A DNA stretch of 64,000 bases from positions 11,247,509 to 11,311,508 of the forward strand of contig NC_063442.1 of the NCBI RefSeq assembly GCF_020379485.1, given 5' to 3'. The stretch comes from Brassica napus (taxonomy: Eukaryota; Streptophyta; Magnoliopsida; Brassicales; Brassicaceae). The position numbers and the translations under genes were made by a program. The notes under the pieces were generated by a model. It was not told the origin of the DNA, ran no database searches, and worked only from the letters and a program-made list of their open reading frames with translations. Of this stretch, positions 50,749 through 64,000 are shown in pieces. Position 1 is the first letter of the stretch, and each line of letters starts with the position of its first letter.

Positions 50749-51170
50749 TCTCTTTTGATTCGTCCCGAAAATACTAATTATTTTTGTTATTTGTTTGCTT
50801 TCTCTCTAGGCTTCAAGGCCTTTAAGAAGAAGATACACTCTTTTGATGCAGCCATTGCAGAAGTTATAAGGGCATTGTTTGGAAAAATAAATAAATAAAT
50901 ATATGTATATATATGTAACATATCTCTTGAAATTTATTTCACTTTTGAAACTCTAAAATAAAACATATGGTTGTCGAAAAATACAAGCTAGTTTGGGGAG
51001 AAATATCCAAAAAAATATGTCAACCAAATTTTGTTAAGCTTATTAATATCTAAACTTTTTAGTATTCAGTTTAATACTTCAACTAATAATTTTTTTCATT
51101 TTAATACACTAACTTTAAAATAATGTTCATTTTGATTATCAAACTATGTTAATTATAATCATAAATATTA
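50749..51170. other. SOFL gene promoter region
   Basis: Upstream of the minus-strand SOFL gene. A TATA-like tract (aaatatatgtatatatatgt, about 50897-50916) lies about 150 bases from the start codon. The rest is AT-rich. Confidence 0.35.
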
Positions 51171-51420
51171 CTCCCTCCGTTCTTTAAAGATGTATGTTTT
51201 GGAAAAAAAATTTGTTTCAAAAAGATATATTTTTTACTTTTTCAATGTATGATTTTATGAAAAATTATAAGTTTCAAAAAAATTAATGGTGTTTATTGAA
51301 TTTCTATTGGTCAAAAGTTATGAAAAATTGTTATTCACAAAAAACAATGTATATGTAATGAGTTTTCTTAATATATGTGAAAAGTCTAGAATATGCATTT
51401 TTTTTTAAAAACAGAGGGTG
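51171..51420. mobile_element. Stowaway-like MITE
   Basis: A 250-bp element with ends CTCCCTCCGTTCTTTAAA and the complement of CACCCTCTGTTTTTAAA, flanked by TA on both sides. This is the Tc1/Mariner-type Stowaway signature. No coding capacity. Confidence 0.85.
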
Positions 51421-52794
51421 TAATAGATTTCAACTGAAAAAAATTCTAAACTCATAAAAAATATTTGAAAATATCTAATTTAATTTTAAAATTTTATGAA
51501 TAAAAAACTAACTAAACTTTGGATGATATTTTAAATTGTAGAAAAACTTAATTTTGAATGAAAATAAATAAATTAGTATTAAGTTTCAGACAATATATTA
51601 AATTTGATATTATAAATAAAACTAAAATTTTATATTTTATATTTTAATTTTAAAGTATCCATGATAATTATATTTTTATTTTGAAACTTAAAATAAAATT
51701 AGTAAATTTTGCAGATTTATTTTTTGAATTTTGGAGATTTTTAATTTTCATAAAACATTATCAATATTTTTTTTTGGAAGAATAGTTTGTAAGCAAGTAT
51801 TAAACTCGGTAGTAAAAAAATTTTGGTATCAAAGATATTTTATTTTGACCGAAAAAGATATTTTATTTTTTTCAAGTTGGGGTTTTCACTTTTCAGTCAC
51901 CTACTAATCTAGAATCAATACATTATGATATTAAAAAGCGTTTAATTTTGTCTTAAGTTTGTTTAAAGTGAGATCATTCTTTCTTTTGTTTGTTCTTCCA
52001 CCTATAGTAAATTAATCCAACATATCATTGGAGATTGAAATGATGTGATAATTTTTGACATTTTGTATGAGAACAAACAAAATTATTTTATTCTTGTCGT
52101 TTTAAGTCTAAACTTGAGATCGAATACAAAACTCAAAAAGACAAGAAAGGCAATATAATTTAAGAAATGTTTTGTCTCATAGCGCAGAGCTCGTTTTGGA
52201 CACTCTAGCTTGCATTCAGTAGATAATTGACAGTTGGCTAACTGATTATAAACGTTGGGCCAAGAAACGGCCATAGTTTAGTGGTAGTAGTAATAGATGT
52301 CACGTACTATTCATTTACATCCCATCTTACAAAATACTTTACACCTACGCCCGGCACCATCCTTTATAGGTGACTACCTCAGAAATTTATACTTTAAAAT
52401 GGATAATAGAAGCAATTGTATTGTGTTACAAAAAAAAAAAAAAAAGAAGCAATTGTATTACTTGTTTTCTTTTGCTTAAATAATTGTATTACTTGTTACG
52501 AAAACATGAGTAGGTATTTAATTGTTTATCCCATAATAACCTTATTACGTATTTTGAATCGTTTCTGGTATTGACGCAATCTGAATCATGCAATTGGATA
52601 GTATTTTTTTAAGTTATTTTTAGGTATCAAATGAGTATTTAGGTTACCTTTGGATTTTTTTTTTGTTGAATATGAAGAATTTTTTTAAAAAAAATATATA
52701 ATTTTGATATTTTAAAAATTAAATTTATATTTTTTTAATAGAATTTTGATATTTAGGCTACCTTTGTATTTTTCTTATTTTATCAAACTCTATA
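51421..52794. other. AT-rich spacer
   Basis: No gene supported. Mostly AT-rich, with poly(A) runs (for example near 52430). Confidence 0.45.
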
Positions 52795-53032
52795 CTCCCC
52801 CCCTTTATGTTTTAGAAGATATTTTTTGTTTCAAAATAGATAATGTTTTGATATTTTTATATTATTTTTAGCTATACGGAAAACTGTGTAGCCAATCAGA
52901 TTTTTCAGTCATTTTTATAATCGGTTGAATTATTTTTAAAACATATTTTTAAAGTTGCTTTTTTAGAGGAAACTAAATTTTTTAATATTTGTGCATCAAA
53001 GTAAAACATCATATATTGTGAAACAGAGGGAG
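52795..53032. mobile_element. Stowaway-like MITE
   Basis: A 238-bp element starting CTCCCCCCCTTTATG and ending aaacagagggag, flanked by TA on both sides. The left end has an extra C/T change relative to the family consensus. It sits just upstream of the retroposon at 53095. Confidence 0.8.
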
Positions 53033-53094
53033 TATCATTTAAAATATGGAAATGAATATTATTAGAATTATGAAAATAAATTATTTTACAGCGA

Positions 53095-54142
53095 TCGTCA
53101 AAGAGAGAGAAGCGAGAGAAGAGAGAGAAGCGAGATCTACTCCGGCGTACGGCCGGTGCGTGAGCGTCCGTGCCGTCACCGGAGCCTTGTTTTCCTTCTT
53201 GGTTTGTGGTCCTTATCGCTTCCTCTTCACAGATCCGTCAACGGTTGCCTTGTCGGAGCTCTAAAGCCGAGGTTTTCCATTAGAGGAGAGTCGGTTTTTG
53301 GAGTAACGACGCGGCCGTTTTGAAGGTTCGCGGTGGAGATGGAGCGGCGTGCATGTTGCAGTCGTTCTACCCGGGAGATGGAGGCTAACCTAGATCCATC
53401 ATCGCCGGTCTTGTCGCGGGGTAGGGTGGAGGCTTTCTCAGTTCTACCGACGCCGCTCTAGCTTCCGGGAAGAGGAGGCTCAATCAGCTCCTTCTTCGCC
53501 GGCTTTTGGTCACGGAGGGTGGAGGCTAACAAAGCTCCGCGCTGTCGTTGTGGAATCCCAGGTCTTTTGGGTTGAGTTTAGGGTTTCGAGTTCTTGAAGG
53601 TTGAGGTGTGTCTTGGGTCGCAGCGGTTGAGATCTTAAGAAGAAGAAGATCTCCGGCGACGGTTGTGTTTGTTTGAAGAGGAGGTTAGCGGTGGTTCTCG
53701 GCGTGCTTGTCTAGGGTTTCCGGTGATTCATAGGCGGAAGAGATCTCGTTTCAAACGATTGAACTCTCCGACGGGAAGACAAGGCGTCGAAGAAGTCCGA
53801 TGGCGCGGAGGCTCTGTAGGCGCGGAGCTCCGGCGGAAAAGGTGTGACGGTGGAAAGCGTCGGTGGCTGTGCGAGGATGGAGGGTCTAAGTTGAGGCAGG
53901 CGACACGTGGCAGGCGGATGAGCCAGATTCTTACGCGTGTTCGGCTCTGCCTCCTTCCCGCGCGTCCAGAGCAAGCCCGGCGTCGCTGGTTGTGGGCCTT
54001 GGGCCATGTTTCTTATTTGGGCTTCGGCCGTTTCTTTTTGTTGCCCACCTGTTATTTGGGTTTTCTGGTTTGTAATCCGGTGAATTTGGGCTTCGGCCGG
54101 CTAGGCCCATTTGATCAATATAATTTCAATTTGAGGAAAAAA
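53095..54142 (+). mobile_element. Poly(A)-tailed retroposon with 17-bp target duplication
   Basis: About 1,050 bp of GC-rich sequence ending in a poly(A) run (gaggaaaaaaaa) is flanked by direct repeats aaattattttacag(c/t)ga at 53078-53094 and 54143-54159. Long target duplications plus a 3' poly(A) indicate L1-type target-primed insertion. No reverse transcriptase is visible. It begins gagagagaagcgagagaag and contains repeated ggcttcggcc near the 3' end. It may be a 5'-truncated or non-autonomous LINE-derived element, or like the Arabidopsis Sadhu class. A 189-residue frame (53663-54232) runs through the tail into the flank and is not a convincing gene. Confidence 0.8.
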
Positions 54143-54159
54143 AAATTATTTTACAGTGA

Positions 54160-54775
54160 CCAGATAAAGTTTGTGATAGCACTTGGGCTCAGATTCAGAT
54201 ATTGGAACTTTATAGAGCACCAACATTTCTGATATGTGAGACAATACTTTAGCTATTAAAAATTAAAAAAAATAGTTAAAAATAAGAAAAAGAACAATAA
54301 AAAAGAAAGTTCAGAATATGTTCTTAACTGAGAAAATCATGAAAAGTTCATAAGAGACTATATACACAAATGGTCATTCTAAATTTTATTTTAATTTAAA
54401 CTTAATTGAATAATTAAGTCACATAAAAATAATAGTTATATTTGGTAAAAAAAAATCCATATGGTCTCTTGGCCGTTGCCGGTGCTCTTAATTTGGGTTC
54501 AACATTCGAAAACCTTTTACTGTATGGCATATGTAAAATTTTGTTTTAGTTTGTATCTTTTCCGGTTTGTGGTTATTCAGTTTATGTAAGTTTTCTAGCA
54601 TTTTTGGTTTGGTTCGAGAAATAAAATTAAAAGGCTAATACCCAAAAAATCATGTCACGTTTGGTTCCGTTTTTTTTTGGGTTGTTTCATATAATTTGGA
54701 TAATATATTTGAAAATTTGGTTGTTTGAATAAAATATCAGAACATTTGGACTAAAGAATCATGTTGTTAGGGTTA
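54160..54775. other. AT-rich spacer
   Basis: No gene seen between the retroposon and the small Helitron. It contains ggttcggttt-like repeats (about 54530-54700), possibly an older decayed element. Confidence 0.4.
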
Positions 54776-55219
54776 TCTAAACTATTAAAACTGAAGTACA
54801 AATAAATCTTAACCCTAAGTTTTCCTCAATAATTACCATCCAATGCCACTGACCTTATAAATAGCAATTTAAGTAAAAATTGTTATAAAATTACCTAATA
54901 TTTAGCTGCCTAATATTTAGCTACCTAATAAATTTAAAAGATATGCAATCATTCATTTATTCAAAAAATCAATAAAACAATTTTGCAATCTATAAAAAAA
55001 CTATAAAATAGATTCAATGATCAGATTAATTTATTGGTTTATTAAAAATTAAATTAATCAAAATCGTTTAAAATTTTCAGAATAATAAAATTAACTCAGT
55101 TATATTTAATTATTTAGCATCTTCTAATTTAATTAGTACAATAATATATGTATTTAACTTTTAAATGTTTATAAAAATTAAAAACAAATACCCGTGCGAA
55201 GGCACGGGTTAAGATCTAG
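54776..55219 (+). mobile_element. Small non-autonomous Helitron, 444 bp
   Basis: Starts TCTAAACTATTAAAACTG after A and ends CTAG (55216-55219) before T. The 3' hairpin cccgtgcgaaggcacggg (55191-55208; 7-bp stem, 4-base loop) lies 7 bases before CTAG. The interior is AT-rich with no coding. The 5' end resembles that of Helitron 3 (ACTATTAAAAC), so the two may belong to related families. Confidence 0.8.
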
Positions 55220-56219
55220 TTCACATTAAAATATCAGATAAATTAGATAATTTCAATTATTTTAGATAACAATATTGAATTAATGGGAATTTCAAAGTTT
55301 TAGTTAATTTTAGCTATTTACACATATAAACGTTCAATTTGTAAATTTTATTTGTAGATATTTATTGTTTCAAAATAAAATATAACTAATATTTTGGTAC
55401 AAATTGTATTTTAGGTATTCGGATAACCATTCATTTCTTAGTTTGTCTTTAGTTCATAATTTCAGAAAACTAATTCATTTTGGCAACTTATGAAATTTGG
55501 TTCGGATTTGTTTCTTCTTGGTTCAGTTTAGTTTGATACTTTGGTTTTGGGTAAAACCACTTAAAACAGATATATTAGTATTGTAGATAAAAAAATTTAA
55601 ATATTATGATGTACATAAATCAACTTAGACTTAATTAAAAAACAAGGTACTTTTAATAAATACCAAAGAAATAATGTATTTATTTTTGTAAGTTTTAAAA
55701 AGTCGGGGTAGTTACAAAACTAATAAAACATATACGTTTTTTTTTGTAAATGTTGAAATATATGTGATACTTTTATAAATACAAAACACAAGGAGTCATG
55801 AATATTATAGATATGGAGTATATTTGCAAATACCTAAAGATATATAACAATTTTGTAAACAGAAAAAGATAAAATGTATGTTTGAAAATATTAAAATATA
55901 AACGAACTTATATAACTGGAAAGAAGTGATAGTTTTGTAAATATTAAATATTATTAGTTTTTATTTAAATATAAAACATGACTATTTCTGTAAATATTAA
56001 AATATATTCGGCAGTTATGTAAAAATATATGTAAAGTATATAATATTTAGTAAACATTGAAATGATGTGTAATTAGTTAATTACCAAAATGGCATATGAG
56101 ACATAAACAACAACAAAATTGGATTTTTAGATTAAATTTTATATTGATTAATCAAATGAATGACGAGCATTTACAAATTGTAAGCAATATAAGTTTATAA
56201 CTTTAAATCACTATAGAAC
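55220..56219. other. AT-rich spacer
   Basis: About 1 kb of AT-rich sequence with no gene or clear repeat. Confidence 0.45.
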
Positions 56220-57570
56220 TCGTATGAAAACAAAAAGAAAAGATGCAGGTCCTTCAAGCAGCCATCTACGCTTGCCGATGCCTCCTAAAGAGTAACTGAA
56301 GTGTGCGAAGGTAGGCTCAAGCAAAGATTCTGCTCGTAAGTGTAATGGTATAAGTATGTCTGACTGTGAGACCGACTTGTAGAACAGAGAAGAAAGTCAA
56401 TCATAGTGATCCGGGAATCCTGTGTGGAAAGGCTCTCGCTCAACGGATCAAAAGTACGCCAGGGATAACAAGCTGATGACACTAAAGAGCTTTTATCGAT
56501 AGAGTCGCTTGGCACCTCGATATCGACTCATCACATCCTAGGGTTAAAAAGGCCCAAGGGTGTTCGCAGTTGCTATCTCTTAGCAGTTTAATGTGGTTGA
56601 ATGTGATCTCGTTAACTCTGGTTTTTATAGCTATGAGTTGAAGAGTGAGATAGACGTCTAATTTGAATGTTCACTTATTGCCCCTACAGCCTATGTGTGC
56701 CATGATAATTCAGATAAATAATTTTGTTAGGGATCGTCTTCTCAATGGTACGAACTACGATTGGGCGCAGCAGCAGTGAAGTGAAACTGTGTCTGGCCAA
56801 TCTGGAGTAGCCCTGGAGCCAAGAAGCTTTGCCACAAGGGTCGTCCATATTGTGTAAGTGTAAAGACAAGCGAAATAGAGGTGATCTCTACTCTCATCTC
56901 AATCTCCACAAAATACACACTCTTGGATGATATCCCCTGTCTCATACGAACTCATGTAGATAATTTTTTCTTTAGAGCCAACCAAACCATGAATGAATCT
57001 CTAGGAATTCCCTGAGCATACCAACCAATCTGATGCCAATAAATCTCATGTCGCTTAATCAGAATGCATTCCCAGGTTTCTGTTGTTGAGAAGTGATCCA
57101 GACTCTGGATACAAATCTTGTGGATAGCTATAATGAGTATCATTTGTTCGTACTGTGATACATGATTATCAGGATCATTGGTCCTGTTATACATTCTCAT
57201 GCTTTGAAAAAAAATCTTTGGCATCTCGATCAAGGCGATCTTGTCCAAGAATGGAGTATCCACGTAGGAATTCTGAGCACTCCTCCTGATTGGGAGAGCA
57301 ACACCAAGGAGTCTTTCGATTAATGCACATACTACTTTAAATTTCTTGGATAAAACCTCTTCCTTGTAGGTAGTTTTTGCTGATTTCTTGGCCACATATG
57401 TCTCTTGCATTTAGGTGTTCGTGTCTGTATCTGAGTTATCATCATCTACCTACGGTCCGTGTTTAGATGGTCACTCCTTCAGTTGGCTATCCACTTGTTG
57501 CAGGAGTTCACGGGTCATGCTCTCTCTTCCAGCTCGAGTGTCCAGGGGTTGCATTGGTCAAACATTAGTT
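56220..57570 (-). pseudogene. Degenerate retroelement mosaic: gypsy gag fused to LINE zf-RVT
   Basis: On the minus strand, 57416-57100 reads like a Ty3/gypsy gag (SYVDTPFLDKIALIEMPKIF then MRMYNRTNDPDNHVSQYEQM). It continues in frame into a LINE C-terminal zinc-binding reverse-transcriptase (zf-RVT) segment: WHQIGWYAQGIPRDSFMVWL, ALKKKLST, stop. After a frameshift it continues CVFCGD, stop, DESRDHLYFAC, TIWTTLVAKLLG. Several stops and frameshifts show decay. The joined open frame of 152 residues (57410-56952 with its stop) is a junction product. Limits are approximate. Confidence 0.7.
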
Positions 57571-58514
57571 TGAAATCTGTGGCGTGTTCTTCTTGTCTCG
57601 CCAAGGGTTGAGTATTCTCCCTAGAGAACCGGGTTCTCAAATTTGAATGGTGATAACTTTTGTACACTTTGTTCCAACTGTTTAGAGTATATTTCCATCA
57701 TTTCTCTTAACGTCCAGCCTTCTGAAAATAATTCTAGGGTCACCTTCAACAGCATTGTTGTTTAAATTATTTTCTCGTGCGAACTTCATCTTGATTACTT
57801 GTCTCTGTAAACAAACCAGAAATTGTAGCAAAAAAATAAAATAGGCGTTCTTTCTTAAACAAAAAAATTGCTTCATCGATTATATATCCCTAACATATTC
57901 CTACAAATATTAAAATACAAATAAAATTATTTATAATTTATTTTGTAACCAAATACAGTTATATATATACACATTTTAGAATCTAAAATCTTAATAATTA
58001 CAATACGTATGAGAATAATTGAAAAGTGACTTGAAAAAGAAGATTATTGTTTTGGGGGAAAAGAATGAAGAAATGAAAAATCAGTGACATATCACCATAA
58101 AATCGTTTATAAACAAACTATTATATTTTCAAAACTAGTTATAGTTTTCCAACAATTCCAGAAAGGAAAACTGGTCCAAAATTTTGCAAACTTTTTATTT
58201 GCGTTAAAACTTTCTTAAAAAAAATAATCTATTTATGCTATCTTTAGTTTTGTTTTATGGTTAGTTGGTGTAGTTTATCTTATTTTGTAGTCTGCGAATC
58301 AGAGAATACCATTGGCCAGCATAAGTATTTGAACGGGATGTCCTGTCCTAATACAAATTGCCAGCGTAAATTAACTTGGCGTTTGCGTAAAAGTTAAAAC
58401 AAAACAAATCAAAAAAGTCAAATAAAAATTAGAAAATAGAAAAACCAAAGCAAAAGTCTCGTGACACATCTCCTTTCTCGTTCTCTCCGCTGAGAAATCG
58501 AAACTTTTCTGTTA
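57571..58514. other. SQE1 upstream region
   Basis: AT-rich promoter region of SQE1 on the plus strand. Just before the gene lies a CT-rich leader (ctcctttctcgttctctccg, about 58469-58488). A minus-strand frame at 57682-57876 has no support. No TE ends recognised. Confidence 0.4.
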
Positions 58515-60978
<2,464 letters not shown>

Positions 60979-62200
60979 TTCCAGTTTGATTCTCTATCAC
61001 AAGAAATGACGTCCAAAAGAAAATGAAAAAGACACTAAAGAGATGAACCTTGTGGCGAGTTTTGTTGTGTCTGTGTTTTTTAAACGTATGAATGATTGAT
61101 TATTTCTCTTTTATAGGTTGTGACGGTTGTATCTTACTAATGGAATATCATTCTTTTTCGTAGCTCCCAAGTGTCTTACTTTTAAAAATTGTTCAATGCG
61201 TTTTTACTATTTTTTATGCAATAATTAGTTGTAGAAAATTTTGCCACCCGTGAAATTACACCAAAGCAGGTAAATATTATATCATGTTACTGAATTTAAC
61301 ATATTGGAAACTAAAGTGGCAACTAAAGTTGAAGCACTTCTTTCCTAAGGCAAGCTTTATTTTATTTGGTTGCTTATATGCAGAATCGGAGTACATTGTC
61401 TCAGTGTATATGTTGTTGGTACACCCAACAGTATAAATATACTTATCGTCATTAAAAGGTTATATTATCTTGTAAAATTATTAGAATTTTTGTTTTGAAA
61501 TTACAAAGATAACATTGAAGAATAATGTGAAGAAGAATACATTACATTAGTGTTCTTTTTTTTTTCTGTCGAAATTGTAGTTATTAACCTACTAGGTACT
61601 TGTATAGAATTCAGAAGGCTTAAATTCAGATGAACCCATAAATATATAAGCTATAACAAGTCTCACAAAGTCGGCAGCAATATGAAATTAAGTTCAAAAA
61701 AAAAAAAAAAGTCGGCAGCAAGTCTATTACGTATATGCAGGTAGTCAGTAAATGAAGTTATGAAAATCAGTGGTTGGTAGTTTCATTTTATTAATGCGAC
61801 AAAAAAGTCTGGTGAACATATATATGACTTAAGCCAAAGTGAAGACAAAGCGAATTTAATGTTTCAGAAGAACTATCAACAGTGACACAACCACACCCTG
61901 TTGCCCTGTTGGTCTGCTATATTAAATGGCAGAACAAAATAAATGATTTTATTTAAGTTTGCTACCAGAACATGAAGACACGAGTGTGTGTAAACAACAA
62001 CTCAATATTGAAATATATAAAAGTGCAACCTGAAACACGAAAAATGGTATATTTTAAAATCTTTGTCAAAAGTTTATATATTTGTAAACAAGAATTCAGT
62101 ACTTCATTGATTTCCCTTGATTTAGGCGTTACAACAACGCTTTTCTAACTTATTTCCTAATATAAAAACTTGCTTTATTCTTTAAGAAAAGACTAGTTAT
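60979..62200. other. SQE1 3' flank and spacer
   Basis: Contains the SQE1 3' UTR and AT-rich spacer. No gene seen. Confidence 0.45.
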
Positions 62201-62476
62201 GGGTCCGATTGGTAATGGCTGTAGCTTTAAAATTTTTGTTGTAGAAAAAAATCTGTAGATTTTTTGCTGTGGCTTTAGAATTTATTGCTGTAGAATTTTA
62301 TTGAAAGCACTAAAAAATTGCTTTGGATATTTGGCTCTGCAGAGCACTTGTACAGCTGTAGGTTATTTTAAGAGCTGTGGTTTTAAAAAATAATTTAAAG
62401 CTTGATTGCTCTGAATTTGGTGCTGTAGAAATAAATAGGGCTGTGGACAGCACCTACAGCAACTACCAATCACCCC
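62201..62476. mobile_element. Putative MITE, 276 bp
   Basis: Left end gggtccgattggtaatggct and right end the complement of ggggtgattggtagttgctg are similar inverted ends. The interior is built from ctgtag / ctacag and agagc motifs in both orientations. A clear target duplication could not be resolved, so the class is open (hAT-like is possible). Confidence 0.55.
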
Positions 62477-62743
62477 ATATTCATAGTAAAATATGTAGTT
62501 TATATATTTAAATTGCATATGTTTCATACTTTAAAAACTAATTTCTACCACCTGAAATCAGATTCTGGTCCACCTTCTCCAAGAAAATACATCTTAAAAC
62601 CAAAAATAACGTTAATTAGTTCTGTTCGAGACTTCGAGTCATTTGATTTTCTTGGTTTAGAAAAGTCAATTACATAAAACAAAAATAAGTTTGTTCTATG
62701 TTTTATTTCAGCTGCAATTTTTGTCTTTCTTTATTGATATATA

Positions 62744-62989
62744 CTCCATCTGTTTCAAAATAGTTGATGTTTTGGATGAAGACACAAAAATTAAGACATA
62801 CACATTTTCCTAAAAAGTAACACTAAAAATATTAAATAAATCTAATCCACCCAATCATCAAAAATACTATAAAACATTATTGGTCACACAGTTTTCAATG
62901 AACTTTAAACTAATTAAAAATATCAAACATCATGTATTTTGAAACATCAATAACTCTTCAAAACATCATCTATTATGAAACAGAGAGAG
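62744..62989. mobile_element. Stowaway-like MITE
   Basis: A 246-bp element: left end CTCCATCTGTTTCAAAATAG, right end the complement of CTCTCTCTGTTTCATAATAG, flanked by TA. The outer right side runs into an (AT)n microsatellite (62990-63011). No coding capacity. Confidence 0.82.
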
Positions 62990-63271
62990 TATATATATAT
63001 ATATATATATAAACTCTATTGTAGGTATCAAATTCGGCAACAGGGATCATGATGATTGTTCTTCAAAAGAAAATATCAGGTTCTTTACCAAAAATACGAT
63101 TTATTGTATAAAAATATTTAACAATAGCTTCTTTTAGTACAAATCTATAACACTAGTAACTAGTATACCTCACAATCATTTTCTTTTCTTCTCCTTAATC
63201 CCCCCCCAACGTAAAATTTCGAGAAATCATACTTCTTTAAAAATTAAAATGACAGTTATGCAATTAGTTAA

Positions 63272-63802
63272 TTAAAACTTGGATCCTCTAATAGTAACCG
63301 CGTGTGATCTGCTACGAGGGTATAAGAAATCAGATCCTTTCTTTTGATTCTTCAATGATCCTTCTTCTTCATTTTCTTCATCAATCCTCGCCATTGGCAT
63401 CCCTACACTCGAGCTCTTTGGCAAACCGCCTTTTGCAGCCACAACCGCTCCCACCGCAACGCGATTTTCTTGCCGCTGCTGAAGTTGCTGGTGTCTGATC
63501 ATGTCAATCTCGTTCTTATGACATAAACTCCTAACGGAAGCAGCTCTGACCAGCTCGCTGTAGTCATCGTCGAAGGTGAAATCGGAAGACATCCTCCGCG
63601 AAGAGGTGGTGGAGGAGAAGGCTGACGAAGTGCTCCGGCTTCTCGGAAAGGGAACGGAGACGGCATCGGCTGAGGAGTAGTGAGTGCGAGCTGCGCAGCC
63701 TGTGATGCTTCGCATGTAGAGGTCACGAGCCTTGCCTAAAACTCTTAGAGGCATGGTAATGATTCTAAAGAATCTGTTCTTGTTTTCTCCTCTCTTTCTC
63801 AT
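63272..63802 (-). CDS. UCP031279-family protein (At1g58420-like), intronless
   Basis: A 176-residue single-exon frame. The N-terminus (residues 1-40) is basic with RVLGKARDLYMRSITGCA, the signature of the plant UCP031279 family, followed by a Ser-rich stretch (RSRSTSSAFSSTTSSRRMSSD), FTFDDDYSELVRAASVRSLC (about 75-94) and a C-terminal SKF-type end (PRSRSHAVTIRGSKF). Function is not established. The position next to SQE1 matches At1g58420 (locus recalled, moderately sure). The ATG at 63802 is the first in frame; an internal Met at residue 17 is less likely because the family usually starts with a basic leader. Confidence 0.85.
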   Translation of the reverse strand: MRKRGENKNRFFRIITMPLRVLGKARDLYMRSITGCAARTHYSSADAVSVPFPRSRSTSSAFSSTTSSRRMSSDFTFDDDYSELVRAASVRSLCHKNEIDMIRHQQLQQRQENRVAVGAVVAAKGGLPKSSSVGMPMARIDEENEEEGSLKNQKKGSDFLYPRSRSHAVTIRGSKF

Positions 63803-64000
63803 ATTCTCTGTTTTTGTGTTTCTGTTTTGGTTTTGAAGTAGTGATGACGGGTTTGGTTTTGGAGCATGAAATGGTTTTATGTATAGGTAAGTAGATTGTT
63901 TAAGGTCAATTTTGAGGAAGGAAAAATAGCGTGTTGAAGAAATAAATGGACCATGGTTTTGTTGACTTGGTGGTACGGAGTTATGTTGTGAAATTTAGGA
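63803..64000 (-). promoter_or_regulatory. Leader and promoter of the UCP031279 gene
   Basis: On the minus strand the 200 bases before the ATG contain a short leader and a TATA-like tctatacataaa on the plus strand's complement (about 63878-63888). Truncated by the window edge. Confidence 0.3.

Noticed and set aside
53663..54232. 189-residue plus-strand frame in GC-rich DNA
   Set aside because: It runs through the retroposon, its poly(A) and the target duplication into the flank, has no recognisable domain and shows no splice or promoter support.

Overview
This window is nuclear DNA of a Brassicaceae plant, most likely a Brassica. It is AT-rich, its genes have introns with GT-AG junctions, it is dense in plant DNA transposons, and its single-copy genes read as close homologues of a run of Arabidopsis thaliana chromosome 1 genes around At1g58420-At1g58480 (locus numbers recalled from memory). 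The intact host genes are a partial unknown protein (1-416), two GDSL esterase/lipases (12267-13668 and 39966-41356), an RBP1-like two-RRM protein (42235-43467), a SOFL-family protein (49543-50748), squalene epoxidase SQE1/XF1 (58515-60978) and a UCP031279-family protein (63272-63802). || The main structural feature is a tandem duplication of an RPS2-GDSL-RBP1 block. Unit 1 runs from about 2452 to 35437 and unit 2 from about 35438 to 42547. The junction at 35437/35438 joins the middle of an RBP1 copy to the leader of an RPS2 copy. Both ribosomal protein S2 copies are pseudogenes with different lesions, both GDSL copies are intact, and unit 1 keeps only the 3' end of RBP1. Unit 2 is about 7.1 kb. 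Unit 1 has grown to about 33 kb through insertions that unit 2 lacks, so unit 2 preserves three clean empty sites. || Insertions in unit 1, in order: a 7.5-kb CACTA (3360-10894, TSD TTA) with two apparently intact multi-exon genes, a TNP2-type transposase and a Transposase_24-type protein; a hAT-like element (13883-20705, 8-bp TSD) filled by two head-to-tail Helitrons, the second of which carries a 661-bp hAT-like element; a Mutator-like element (21159-31654, 9-bp TSD) that carries a decayed MuDR domain and hosts a second CACTA (25115-30560, TSD AAT) with truncated TNP2 and intact Transposase_24 gene; and a 3.3-kb Helitron (31703-34986) with an RPA-like fragment. Unit 2 has its own unclassified 1.6-kb insertion (37095-38706). 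|| From 43.8 to 58.5 kb the sequence is mostly AT-rich intergenic DNA around the SOFL gene, with a hAT-like MITE, two Stowaway MITEs, a poly(A)-tailed retroposon with a long TSD, a short Helitron, and a degenerate gag/LINE fusion. SQE1 and the UCP031279 gene fill the right end with a third Stowaway between them. || The host genes do not form a pathway. SQE1 acts in sterol synthesis, the GDSL proteins are probably secreted esterases, and the RRM protein binds RNA. The two CACTA elements form a functional pair in principle: the first encodes both predicted transposition proteins, and the second has the same type of ends but lacks the C-terminal half of TNP2.
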